Source of the DNA: Xylogone sp. PMI_703 | Lineage: Eukaryota; Ascomycota; Leotiomycetes | DNA length: 64,000 bases | Assembly: GCA_021399445.1 (NCBI GenBank) | Contig: JAJTUQ010000003.1 | Span: 4,092,001-4,156,000 of the forward strand | Direction: 5' to 3' | In this document: piece by piece, positions 11,234 to 25,000 of the stretch | How the letters are laid out: every line of letters begins with the position of its first letter | Position numbering within the stretch: position 1 is the stretch's first letter | The notes under the pieces: generated by a model | What the model was told of the DNA's origin: nothing | The model's input: the letters and a program-made list of their open reading frames with translations, nothing else | Databases searched by the model: none | Position numbers and translations under genes: made by a program

Positions 11234-13771
11234 GTGAAATTCATTTCTTATTTCTTCCTCTCCGCACCTATTGGAGTTGTGGTTTGATTGCTTGCTTCAT
11301 ATTGTTCTCCCGGTACGTACAATTTTCTTTGTCGCCTGCGGTTTCGCTTAGCTGCTCAGAGGTTCGTCAATGACGCTGCCCAACCTTTGGCGGGGTTTGA
11401 CTAAGTCTCCCATTCTGATAGTCAAGACCCGTACAGTAGTTGCGATAATCGTACAATACAGTGCCGCGCAGAGGCTGGACGAAATGAATTAGACCTAGGC
11501 CACGATCGTTATACGAAGCCATTGACCAAGCATTGAGCCATAATTATGTATTGAATGGGAGCTCTGAAGCTACACAGCGCTTAACCTCACGAACGGATGT
11601 ACGAATTGGGCAACTTGAAGGCCACGGCAACCCCGTAGCAAAGGTTCTTCCGATGCTCCGCGTTATCATCAGGTGACAGAAGATAAGATGTGCGGGGTCA
11701 AGACAAGATAAGACAAACTCCGCTGAAGACAACATCGACGTCGGTGCCAGCAAACCAAGCCAGGAATCCTCTCTGAAAAGCAATTGACAACATCGTCTCC
11801 AGCCAGTATCAAACTCTTGCAGGATTTTTAATTAAAGAGTCAATGCGACTGCAGATGGCGTAAGTTGAGCTGAGGACGAGCTGAGACCAGGACGTACGCA
11901 ATTAACCACCGCGAGCGACAGGAATTGATCCAATAATGGAGCTGCCAATCCATGATGTGCATCCCACTAGTGCACCACTCCACAGCTTTGCATGACAACT
12001 GCATAAATACAGTTCTGGATTGAGGACAGTGGCCGCGGCACCGAATGAGAACGCGTCTTGGGAAATCTCGGACTGGATCTTGCTTCTCTCCAGGAAATGC
12101 GGCGAGTCGTGCGAGATGCTCCCTTCCAGCAAAATCCATTGCGGGAGCTTGCAGGTTGAGAAACACGCACACAGATACACAGTACACACCCATCTTCACA
12201 GGATCAAGGGCTCGTCAGCCCACGACCCATCTCCAGTGCTCTGGCAAAATCGCTCTCGTACCACCTACCCACAGCAGTGCTACTATCGAAGAACGCCCTC
12301 GCAACGTTTTCCCCGTGCATAAATGGGAGGTAGCCACTCGAGGATGGTAACGAAGGTACATTTTCTAAGTTTGGAGAAAAAGTGAGGTGTTTACAGGCGT
12401 CCGACACTAGCCGGGAGTCTCGCCAGATGCGTTGTCTGAATTTTTCCTCCCCGGGGAAGCCTGGACTCGCTCGACTTCTGCGATAGGCAGTCCGAGGGTC
12501 TCCTGCTCTTCCGGCAGTTTTGCTGAGACGAGATCGCCACGCAAAACTCCTCCCAACTCGCCGGCTCGAGGTGAGACCAGCAGCTGGTTGTTTGAACGCG
12601 ATCTGCTTGCTGCGATGATCCGAGGTCTGCAGTCTACCACAGCAGCAGGAGCCACCTGCACGAAGACAATAATGGAGAGGATGGAGACCCGTCGCAACTG
12701 ACAACGACGACCGCGATGGGCTTGCGAAAGGGTAGATATATACCGATTGGAGCATGGACCGCTGTGTGGGCTTGGAAGAGCAGTAATTGTCCGAGGAGGC
12801 GGCTTCGTATCGCAGTGCCGGCTACATGCCCACCCAGCCGTGGCCCCAAAGAAGGAAGATCGCGAAGAAGGGGATGGATGAAATGCTTGAAAATGCTACA
12901 GTACCGTACAGTAGTGGAGGCCCATCGCCCTGAAGAAGCCGCCCGTGCCCGTGGCCACAGGGGGTAGCCTGCAGCAGCGATAGTGCTGGACAGTGGAGAG
13001 CGTACAGGGCGTTGAGGCGCTGTAGCCGTGTCCGTAGGCATCGCTGTTCAGTGCAGTTGCAGCGACGATGGACGCTGTTGCTGTGTTGTCGCTCGCGCTG
13101 GCTGGGGCGAAGAGGGGCGTGTGCCCAGAATAGCGCTGGCGGAGCCTAGACGAGAACGCTGACAGGCTCGGATCGCAGGCAGTGGCAGGGTCTCGCTGCT
13201 GCTGTGCTCCACTGACCCTCCACGGCTCCTCCGCTATCTGCCAATCTGCCACTCGGTTCCGCCCAGCACGCCCGCTGGCCGGAAGCGGACTGGCCCAGAG
13301 CGAGCAACCCCCAGCCATGCTCGCTGGCAGCAATTGGACACATGACCGACCGCCGCAGGACTGACGAGCCTGTTATGGGCTGGCGGACGGGGCCGGTGGG
13401 TGCGGGCGGGGCTCCTATGGCAGGGAGATGCTCTGAACAGACGCTGTGGAGTCCCCAATGGGTGCATCCAGCGCCCGCGATTCGACAGTTTTGGCGGAGG
13501 CTGGGAGAGCCAAGCTCGCTTCATCCGGGCCCCCCAGCACCCTTCCACGGGCTCCCTGCACATCCCTCGCCAACCCACCAATCTGCCAGGACGTGCTCAC
13601 CGCTTCTTATGGCGACTCGTTCTCCTCTAGAGGCCGCTTCTGCCCACTTCTTGTACCAGACAAGCGCCTCACCGACCTTCATTGCGAGGTCAGCTCCCTC
13701 TTCAAAGAGCGGTGTCTTTCATTCTCTTTCTTACAATACGATCGACTATCCGTCAAATACCATCCGCGAAG
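11234..13771. other. divergent intergenic between RAM1 and the zinc-cluster gene
   Basis: Both flanking genes start here and point outward. The right part (about 12.4-13.7 kb) is GC-rich and open in several frames on both strands at once, as expected from base composition rather than coding. Several ATGs precede the regulator's start codon, so it probably has a long leader with upstream open frames. I see no convincing separate gene. Confidence 0.55.
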
Positions 13772-16135
13772 ATGACCTCGAATCTCGACTTCTCGACTGA
13801 GGGTCTACTCGACCTATCTTTCGATCCACGGGACCCCAGATACCCATTTACCAGTATGGCTGCGGCTCGATCGAGCTGGCCTCTAGCAGTCGACATGTCC
13901 GGCGCGAGCGCTGACGAGAGGCGAGAGGCTTCACCAGTCCAGAATGCTCAGTACCAACCGGCACAGCATCAGAGTTCTCCCATTTCTCCCACGCTGCTGG
14001 CGGACTGGCCCATTTCCCAGCAGCCACAGGCGCTTCCCCAGTATATCCAGGAGAATCCGATGATGGGATCGCAATTCAATGCCTTTGGGAGCCCCTTTCA
14101 GTCATATATGCCTTCGACGCAGGCCACGCTGAGCGCGAGCCTGCAGATAGAGGCCCCGTTCAGCAACCATGGATTGCCCCAAACTGCCGACACGCAAGCG
14201 ATTCAGTGGGCCAACTGGCAGGACTTTGAGAGTGCGATGGCCTTTGTTGGAACCCACGATGGACTCCCGACTAGTATGGGCCGGCAGAGTGTTGGGAGCA
14301 ACTCGCCGACCGGGACTTATCTTGAGGTGCTTTCTCTACCTTCCTCAAGCAGCGACCATGGCTGGACTACCGTGGACGCCTACCCAAATTATGAGACGTA
14401 TCAACAGGCACAGAATGCCGCCATCTTCAATCCTGGACAAACGTTGCACCTGCGAACCCACTCGGATGCTTCCCAATCCGACAGCGGTGCCGGCCAGCTT
14501 GTTGGTTCTTTCAGTAGTTTCGAAGATATTTCATATCCCTACTCGCCATACTCGCCAGATTCAGATACCTATCTAGACCCCATCGGCAACCATCGACACT
14601 GCCTCCACGGAGAATCTCATTCCCAATCTCAAGAGATGGAATTGATCAGCCCTGCTGCTGCCGTTCCGCCTCTTCCGATCAAGATGTCGTCCTCAAACCG
14701 AGCGACTCCGTCTGGCACTTCTTCCCCGCCTTCGCGTAGGAATTCTGGTCCCCGGAAGAGCCCGACATCTAAGGCTACCAAGCCTGTGATTCGCCGCACC
14801 TCAACTGGCAAGAAGGATGGAGAGAAGAAAGTTGGTCGTAGACGTGGACCATTGCTTCCAGAGCAGCGAAAGCAAGCCAGTGAAATCCGAAAGCTACGAG
14901 CTTGCTTGAGATGCAAGTATCTCAAGAAGACTTGCGACAAGGGTGAGCCTTGTGCTGGTTGCCAGCCTTCGCACGCTCGTCTATGGCAGGTTCCATGCAC
15001 TCGCATTGATATTAAGGATATTGGATACTTCATGAAGGACTGGAAGGCAGATTACGAGCGTCATGTTGGCCGTGGAGTTTCCGTCTACAATATCAAGGGT
15101 TTCTCGCAGAAGGAAGAGCTCATCTGGGTTACTCACGGCTATGGCTTTGCCCTCCCCATCATGGCAAGAGAGGTGTATGTGAGCGACGATAGCTGCTTCA
15201 ACGTCGACTGGGTCGAGACTGATCGCGGAGAGCCTCTTGAGTTTGAGTCTCGCACTGACAGAATGTCAGCTGGCTCTGAGGGAATTTCCAACGAAGCTCT
15301 TTCTGAGTATCTTGACAAGCATCTTGACGGACCCTTCGAGGACTTCATCGACAACTACTTCGAGGGTACTCCATTCATCACCGAGATCCTCAAGACTGCA
15401 CACCGCTACTACCTCAAGGAGAAGCTGCCAGTTATTCGCAAGGCATTGAAGCTTGTTCTTGCATACAACTTGACCATGCATGTCACATTGGTCGAGTCGC
15501 GCGGTGATGAGCATCCTATGGATGGTGTCGTCGATGATGAAGATTCAAGATTCAATGGCAAGGTCATCGCTCCAGTCATGATCAACTTCCAGATTAAGTG
15601 TGCATTGGCCGACATGTGGCGCGAGCTTCAAAAAGACATTCTTGCCGAGCTTTCTTCGCTCTACTCCAGCGTCTACAGTGGTGATAGGCTGAAGAACTGG
15701 CCAACCATCTTCATGCTTGCCTCGATCCTCCTCGCTGTTTGGGAAGAGATGCAGTTCGACTGCCACTACCGTGTTCCAGACCCAGCTGTCGTCAACAAGT
15801 TCTGCAGCGACATGGAGACAACCCCCGTTGGTGTCATCGTTGGTCTCTTCCACGCCATCTCGCAGAAGCTCCCTGCTTTCACTGAGTGGGAGACGCGCCG
15901 ACATGGTCATCTTCTGAACAACAACGCTGCTGTCTGTGAGGCTATGACTGAAATGAGAGAACATGTCACTAAGCATGGTAAGTCGTCCCGAAGTATTCTC
16001 ATTGATAATATTTTATATTGACAATTATACGTAGAATCATACCTCAAGACTCGACCTGATGCACAGTTCGACAGAAGAGACTTTGACTGCCTGTCCAATA
16101 AGTTCCTGTCGAAGTTGGTGATCCGCGCCAATTAA
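13772..16135 (+). CDS. Zn(II)2Cys6-like nuclear regulator
   Basis: Two exons, 13772-15977 and 16035-16135, total 768 residues; intron ends are GTAAGT and CGTAG. The first 360 residues are Ser/Pro/Gln-rich with no domain, followed by a basic stretch (KKVGRRRGPLLPEQRK) and six cysteines from residue 378: C378, C381, C388, C394, C397 and C409. The spacing C-x2-C-x6-C-x5-C-x2-C-x11-C fits a fungal zinc cluster, except that the last gap is longer than the usual 6-9. The remaining ~360 residues are well-mixed globular sequence without a motif I can name. It likely binds DNA in the nucleus and regulates transcription; the target is unknown. The start is the first ATG in frame; the frame is open upstream but without ATG. 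Confidence 0.85.
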
Positions 16136-17948
16136 ATCAAGGGCTCCGCAGCTTCAATTCCGTTCTTAGACCACGTACGCCTAGACAGATTTCTGGAATA
16201 ACTAAAAGTGGTTGGCCATATACAGATTTGGGCCCTATTTATAAACGCGAAAAAAGCTTGTTCCTTTTGTAGTCGATACATAAGTTTCATTTGTTCTATG
16301 GATTTGAAAATTTGTTTATTTCCTTTCTTTTTCTTTTATTTTCTTATTTTCGGTGCCCCACGAGAGCGAGCGACCTGACGACAGTTTGATTATTTTCCCC
16401 TGTTCCATCTTCAGTCCAAGCCAGCATAGCGATTCGATACCGTTACCGATACCATCGTTTAACGATTTTGACGACGCATACGTTCGAAACTTAGCGGATG
16501 TGTATGAATTGGAACGATCATTTATGAGACCAAGGATTCTAACGTTTCTTACGTATTCACGTCCTTCATGGTTTACGTCTTGTTTTACTTTTTATGAAAT
16601 ATTTTATGGAGATGGCTAGCTCATGGATCGAGGACTTGGTGGCCGCGCACTTTCGGGCTCTATGTGGGTCTGGGAGGCCTCACCGCCATTGCATTGGGAG
16701 GAATGCATGATATTATGCTTTAACGGGACTCTCTGGATTAAAATGTTGATGCTGACGTACTGTATACGGCATATAATGTATACGGGTGGGATATGTTTTT
16801 TTAGCTAGCTTAGAAGGACTAATCCATCAAAGATATTAAAGCTAATCATAGATTTACCTGTCTACTTAATGTACGGTGTAGGTCGATGCTTTCGTGGTGT
16901 TTCTGCCGGATCTCTCGTATCAAGCATATGTGGAGCTTGCGTTAGCGTTTAGAGAGCTGCTTATCACGTGTGGGGAAGGAATGCGGAGCCACCGTTATCG
17001 GGATTTAGATAGCCTCGATGGCAACAGATTACGGTACAATGACGACCACATGAGATAAAGGAGATATCTGGATTTGATGCGACAAATAAGTGATTTGTAT
17101 AGCAAATGCAGGATCCTATCTTATTGCGGTGCAATAACCGGATAATCAGGCCATACGGAGTGCAGCAGTATCAGAGCGAAGGGGGAAGGGTCGAGACAAA
17201 GTCCGCGGCAGTTGCTCGCGAGGAGCTGTGTTGGCAAAGGGAGGCCGATGCAGCTCAAATGCAGCAGCTTACGAATGACAGCAGCAGGTTGACGAGAAAA
17301 CCCCGAAAATCGACGTGGATGCGGAGGTGTCTGCAGGCGTTTCCCAATTCATCCTATCTGAAATCAATAGTGGCTTTCCCTACTTGTAGACAAAGCAGTG
17401 CCCAGCTTCACCAGCTTCGCCAGCCTCCTCCTTCAAGGTAGATGCCCTAACTACGACTGGAGGCAGAAATGGGGGACCGATCGTGGCAATGGCGGGCGGA
17501 GCAAAATTGTGGTACCTGAGGCCAAAAGGGCAACAAATGCAAATTACAAGAAGATTTTCAGGGGCAGCAAAACAATTACAAAGCTAAAGGAAAATTGCAC
17601 TGAAAAGTCTAACGCAAAATTCTCTTTTCGTATAGCAATGTTACCCTCTCAACGCCTCTTTCGAGGGAATGAGGAGTGAATACGGCGAGGAGGAATGAAG
17701 TCATCGTGCAGGAGTGTGGCTGGAATGTTCCAGCGATTTCCGGCGGTGCCTCGTCTTATCGGAACTGTCTCGCTTAGCGCCCTCCGCGTGTGTCATCAGG
17801 CAGACCTGCTACTCCTACTTAAACCTCTCCTCCCCAACCCTCAGCCTTTCTCATCTCCATCAACCATCTTTCTTGCTCTCAAGAAATCATCATCACGTTC
17901 ATCAAATACCAAATACCTAAACTTCTTCGAATTTAAAATCCATCCAAC
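16136..17948. other. intergenic: regulator 3' region and polyubiquitin promoter
   Basis: No gene seen. The left part is AT-rich. Just before the ubiquitin start (about 17820-17900) is a strongly pyrimidine-rich tract, common in front of highly expressed fungal genes. A heat-shock-type element is annotated separately. Confidence 0.6.
17723..17730 (+). promoter_or_regulatory. possible heat shock element
   Basis: GAATGTTC, within TGGAATGTTCCAGC, is an inverted pair of the NGAAN units recognised by heat shock factor, about 220 bp upstream of the polyubiquitin ATG. Polyubiquitin genes are classic heat-shock targets, but only two units are visible, so binding is an inference. Confidence 0.45.
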
Positions 17949-18923
<975 letters not shown>

Positions 18924-19632
18924 GCATATTACTTGGGATATGGGATTTTTACGATTTGCATGGCGTTTTGGGCAGAACATAACTTTACGGAGTTTCCTGC
19001 TCTCGAAGCAGTATGAATTCATGAAATTGTGGCCACCTGAGCGTGCCTCATAATTTAGTCTAGTCCAATATAGAGAACATTTTTCTCGGGGCAATAACTT
19101 CTCCCTCTCTTTCTGACAATGATGTGAAGTGTACAAGTGAAATATAGCTTCTTCCGATCGCAATGTGTGAATAGTTGTAATTTGTTCATTCTATGACCGG
19201 TGCCATTACCTTGCCAGCTTGCGGGGGATCATAGTGGCAAGATTACGATAACGCGAGGCTGAGAACCTTGTGCAAACGAAAATCCTTATCTGACCTGCAA
19301 TATTGGATCAGTCACTTTCTCCCTCAATTTTCCGTAATATTGAAGCAATTTATTATCTCATTTACGTCTTGCATGATACTAACACATATCAACGCCACTT
19401 GCTATAGAATCCCAAAGAAACCTCGGGATTCAGGTGGCCAGTGGCTTCGGCGCAAAAGCTAGCCTCGCCATTCTATCACCCACAGAAGAAGATCACAAGG
19501 TGACAAAGTTACCTTTAAAAGGGCAAGGTTACATAAAATTACCGACAAAAGAAATATCTACCTGGCTGCGATTACAAGAGGAGATGCTGGGTTAAGAGTA
19601 GCTAAGAGGAGGAAGACGGGTATAACAGAAGG
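18924..19632. other. intergenic: polyubiquitin 3' UTR and ETP1 promoter
   Basis: Tandem same-strand spacing of about 700 bp. AT-rich, with no gene or repeat noticed. Confidence 0.6.
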
Positions 19633-22039
19633 ATGCCATCGTACTTTTACCATTTGAAGCTCGAACTATATCCTTACGACTACGCCAGTCTTCCAGGACT
19701 AATATCCAAAACAGACCATTCACAGGCAAATACTGCCAAGGAAGAATCTAGCAAACCGCAAGGAGGACTAGGTCTACCGCCACCAGCGTGGCTTCCTGAG
19801 CCCGGCACTGAGATTTTCGATACCTCCGGATCCTGGCCCAGACATACCCCATCTATATCAGAACTAGAAGCCTTTGACTGGGCGGCGGCGCAGAAATCCG
19901 GACGGGTTCGAACGAACACCACGAGCTCAAGAAAAAGCTACTCAGAGAGCCCAACTACAACCTGGTCAAGGGCAAAAGAAGCCGTGATAGATTGCGGACC
20001 ATCACGCGGGAGCGACATCTTGAACGACGAAGAAACGACTCCGCGTGGCAGAGGATCTGAGAGTCTCTTTGTTCCGGCGCCTTATTCGTCTGCCGAGCCT
20101 GATTTTCCACCACCGAATCCTACACATCTACTTGGTGACCCGAGGACTGCCATCAAGGATTGGAGATTTGCAAAAGTTAGAGTGGAGAGCTTCGATATGG
20201 CGGAGAACAGTATTAATAATAGGACTGGAATATCCGAGACGGATAGCTATGTCAACAACGGCATCAATGCTGGATTATCTGCGGCTGGGGGTATGGGCAA
20301 AGTTACCAAAGCAAGATACGAATCATTAGAGAGCAAGAATACGGAATTGGGCTGGGGAATAGTGCATCTGTATCGTGATGGGGAAGAGACTCCCGGCCTC
20401 AATAGTCCGGACATTGAGTTATATTCTGCAGAAGATACACCATCTCATAGTGCTGGGCCAGAAAGTCAAGATGAGAGTCATTCGATAGAAAGTAACAAGG
20501 ATGACTGCACCACGCTCTGTATACCAGCAGTTCCTAGTTATCTCACAGCAAACGACTTCCTTGGATTTGTTGGAGAGAAGACAAGGCAACTCGTCAGCCA
20601 TATCCGTATGGTCATGACCGGACGAATGAACAGGTATTTGGTGCTTATGAAATTCAGAGACCCAAAGGTCGCGAAGAGGTGGAGGGCAGAATGGGATGGC
20701 AAGGTTTTCAATACCATGGAGGTAAGCCTGGAATCCTTTTTCCTAAGTGCAGTTATAACATTAAGAAGAAACATTAAACTGACAAGAGCCCTCTGAATAG
20801 CCAGAAACCTGCCACGTAGTATTTATAAAGTCCATTACTTTCCACACACCGGCGTCTTCCAGACCAAGCACCAGCTTCCCTGAATTATCACCTGATCCGT
20901 TCTCTCCATCAAACTCCTCGACATTTCTTAAGCCCTTCCCACCTCCGACACCAAACCTCGTTGAACTTCCAACCTGTCCTGTATGTCTTGAACGTATGGA
21001 CGACACAACAGGCCTGCTCACCATCCTCTGCCAACACGTGTTCCACTGCGACTGCTTACAGAAATGGAGAGGAACCGGCTGTCCAGTATGCAGACACACC
21101 AACCCATCTCTAGCTCTTCCAGCATCAAGCACCTATGATTCATCAAATATCCCCTTTGGTAGTGGGGAAGCATCGCTATGTAGCATATGCGACTCTACAG
21201 ATGATTTATGGATTTGTCTGATTTGCGGCAACGTGGGATGTGGGCGTTACAAAGGAGGACATGCAAAGGAGCATTGGAAAGAGTCAGCCCATAACTTTGC
21301 TCTTGAGATCGAGACACAACACGTCTGGGATTATGCTGGAGATATGTGGGTCCATCGACTCATTCGTGACAAAGGAGATAGTAAGGTGATTGAACTGCCC
21401 TCCGCGAGTCGAGCAAGGCTCGGGAGCAGAGGCGATCGTGACATGGATATGGTTCCTCGAGAAAAAATGGAGAGTATTGGAATGGAGTATACGCACCTTC
21501 TTAGCAGCCAACTCGAGAGTCAACGAGTGTATTACGAGGAATTAGTCTCTAAAGCAGTAGCAAAAGCATCGACCGCGGCAGCGGTGGCGGCACAAGCTAG
21601 TAGTCGAGCCGATGAAGCCATATCAAAGCTCAACGATCTCCAGGCCGAGAATAAGAGACTGAGGGAAGAAGTCATAGCAGGTCTAGAGAAGGACCTAGCA
21701 CGCGAGAAGAAGAGGGCTGAGAAATCGAGTGAGGTAGCTCGAAGTCTTGGAAAGAGTCTTACAGAAGAGAAGAAAGTCTCAGAGGGCCTTATGAGCAGGA
21801 TCGAGCATATTAATACAAGCATGATGGGAATAAGCAAGGAGCTGACGCAGCTAAAGGAAGAAAATGCGGATTTGAAAGAACAGAATAGGGATCTGTTATT
21901 CTCTATTACAGCGCAGGATAAGTTGAAAGCCATGGAAGAAGGTGGAGAAGGGGGGATTGAAGCTGGGGAGGTAGAGGGCGGAACAGTGAGTCTGCCGCCT
22001 GAGAAGAGGAGAGGAAAGGGAAAGGGACGTGGGAAGTGA
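19633..22039 (+). CDS. ETP1: BRAP2/Etp1-type RING and ZnF-UBP protein
   Basis: Two exons, 19633-20721 and 20801-22039, total 775 residues; the intron has GTAAGC and AATAG ends. Domains in order: a disordered N-terminal half; an RRM-like BRAP2 domain around 295-375 (IPAVPSYLTANDFLGF, then MNRYLVLMKFRD); a RING-H2 from Cys422 (CPVCLERM, LCQHVFHCDCLQKW, GCPVCRH); and a ubiquitin-binding ZnF-UBP from about 490 (CSICDSTDDLWICLICG, then CGRYKGGHAKEHW). A long coiled coil follows, rich in Ala, Glu and Lys, with a basic GKGKGRGK tail. The family consists of cytosolic ubiquitin ligases; mammalian BRAP2 tunes Ras-MAPK signalling, and yeast Etp1 acts in ethanol response and ubiquitin binding. Its place next to polyubiquitin is probably chance. 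Etp1/BRAP orthology is clear; substrates cannot be told. Confidence 0.93.
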
Positions 22040-25000
22040 ATCGACTCTGTGTAAGTCTATTTCTTTAGTTATATCATTGTCAGTTATCTGTGAATATAAA
22101 TTTTGGTGGAGGTGGGATTGTGCATTAGGTGGGAGTTTAGGACAAGTATACAATATTATCAGCCTTTCTACCAATACACCATGTAAGCTCGTATATTCAT
22201 ATAATCTGCTCGTGATTATATATCCCCACTAGTTTACTCTGATCGAGATGGACATAATAGATGAAAGTACTTAGCATCAAGAAAGTGAAAATACATTTAA
22301 TTTCCAACAGGCCGTATAAATCCAGCAATCCCGGAAACCAATGTCATTTATACTCCTTACTCCGCCTTTCCCAGACAGTTCTATATAGCCCCAAATAAGA
22401 AAACACTTTACAACACAGAGCGGTGCCGTTATGGTATAATGTAACGGTCAGGACAAGCTCGTGTTCGCGGGAGGGAAGGAAAAATAAGTCTAATGGATGA
22501 AGTGAACTGACATTAGCAGAGATGTAGGCGGCAGCTCGGCGGATCAGCTGTGGAAGTCCGAACTCTTTTGTCACTTGGATCATTCTTTTTTTAAAAAATA
22601 TATATATTTCTGATTGTTGAATTCTTCTCCCCACTTTCTTTGGGGGGGTTTATATGTTTAACTTTTTTTCTGTTCTGCTTATTTACCAAATATTAGTTAA
22701 CCCCTTTTCATTCTTGCCGGGCAAAAGAAAGCGAAAGAAAAGGAAGAGAAACAAGCAGCAAGAACAAAACACCAAACTCAGATACATAATTCTTAAATGA
22801 TGAATGTGGTGAGGATATACCAGAGTAACGGCTCTGACGTACAGATTTATAGTTGGGTGGAATGTGCACTTCTGTCCCTCTTCCTATATCGTAAGCTCCT
22901 GGGAAGGTGGATAAAAAACCAGTTAATTGTTGACAATGTAAAGATACTTTTAACTAGAGTGATACCACAGAAACATCGAACAGCACCGATAATAGTCAGA
23001 TGACATTTTATGACATTTTATGAAAGGAAAACCCTTATATTACAGTGAACCGTATTGCAAATGTTGTATACAGACTCTGACAGACCGATTTGTACACCAA
23101 TGGTAGTATATCCTAAAACTATATAATTCAGAACAAGGATTGGCTCTACAAAGCTCAAGCACGACAAGGTTTTTGATCAGTAATAGATATTGATGTTCGA
23201 CGGGTGAATAATGAGCACCTATTTCAATCATGGGAACTCAATTTGCCTAAACTCAAGTGCTCGCATAATCGAAGATGCATCGTTGAGTAGTTACTCCTCA
23301 AGGAAGAGGATAATGTACGCACGCTTCGATATTACATAAAGGCAACAGCTCTATGCCAGCCTGCAGACGGAAGTCCGGAGCTTAAGCCGAACGAAATGAG
23401 GGTATAAGGACAGCAACTTTGTGATACTCGACTCGACCAACTATATCACCTGAGACACAATAGATGCAAGGCAAGATGCACGCCATACAGAGACCAGGCG
23501 TATCTCCGAGTTCTTACTGGGAGAGAGCCAACACTGGCTTGGCTGATGCAACATCATTTATATATACGACCGTTGCCGTGCATGTACGCATATGCATAAC
23601 TATATGTGCTTGCTACGCATTTGCGGCAGAGGCCATTCAGGAGCATACTGCAAGCCAATATTACAGTTCTCGTATGAGGGATATATTGATTGGCAGCTCG
23701 TAGTCTGAAGGAGGGGTGGTTGTCATTGTTGTGAGTGCCCACTTGGCCATCACCGTCAAAGTGTTGAATGTGGACATTTGTGCAACCATATTGCCCACAC
23801 GAAGCAAACAACGTCTCTCAAGTAGGCAAGGCTTTGGTGCATAAGCGGTGAAGCCCCACATGGAAGTGGTATCTGCCAAAGAAAACTTCATAGACGCCAA
23901 TAAAGTAGACAAATGCTCCATTATCCAAGGCCGTCCTTCCTCAAAGGCCACTTGCTTTGGGATAGACTGGAGAAGGACACCTCCCTTCAACATGACTCGT
24001 ACCACCTCAAGCTGAGAATTCATCATCTGCACTCGTCACCGTCCACGTGGGCTTTTCTAGCCGCTCTCCTCTGTTTGAAGATGAAAATAGGCAAACTTGC
24101 TTAGATTTTCGGATATGAGAATTGATCATTTATGCACTGACCCAAATTCTTGGACTGAAAAAGCTACGAGCCACGCGTGAAAAGGCCCAGACCACAGATC
24201 AAGCGCGCCTCGCAACAGTGGGAAAGAAAAAAAAAAAAGGAAAATTGATTGGTATAACTAGAAGGCTGGGCTCGGTTCTCGCCCGCTGTGACATACCACG
24301 TCAGATGAAGCAAACAGTCGGCATTTCAGATGACACTCTGGCTCGCAACGCATGGAGTCGAGCTCTGTAATGAGATGAACTGCTCTCTGCTTTGTGTAAC
24401 ACTGGTAGCGCTCAATCTATGCTTTATTACCCATTGAAAAAGAAAACAACCCAATGCAGAAAGTAATAACGCAAGAACGCAAAAGAGAGGGCATATGTTG
24501 GCCTCCGAAGAAGTGCTATATGCGCCTACCCAAAAATCTCATATCAGGGATCATGATACGGGCAGCGCGTCACCCACATGTAAAGGTTGCAAGCCCCATA
24601 CGCGGAAGAGGAACGGTGTCTCAAGACGCAAAGTGGCGGTTAGCCCGCTGCGGAAGATGTAGATCAGGAGCAGCGCGACAATCTGGAAATGGAAGCACGT
24701 CGACGCCTTCCATTTTATCCGGATATCACGAACCCATGTGCATAGTTGAGTGGAGTGGATGCAAAGTACCATTTTAGGGAGTCCTTTTTGTCCAAGAACC
24801 GCTAAAGGAACCTTGAGTCCGACGAAGACCCTGGAAACCCTCATGAGAGCCTCGGAAGCTCGTGGCCCTTTTGCTCCACCTGGGCATGGGCAGCAACCAC
24901 ATCACAAAATCTGATTGTAACCTGCCAGCAATGAGCAGGCCCCGATCCATCGCAGAGGCGCTTCAGTGCACTATCGACAACGTCCAGGACCAATTGCAGG

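Noticed and set aside
12204..13333. Several long minus-strand frames
   Set aside because: They occur in GC-rich sequence open in many frames, show no domain, no splice partners and low-complexity composition.
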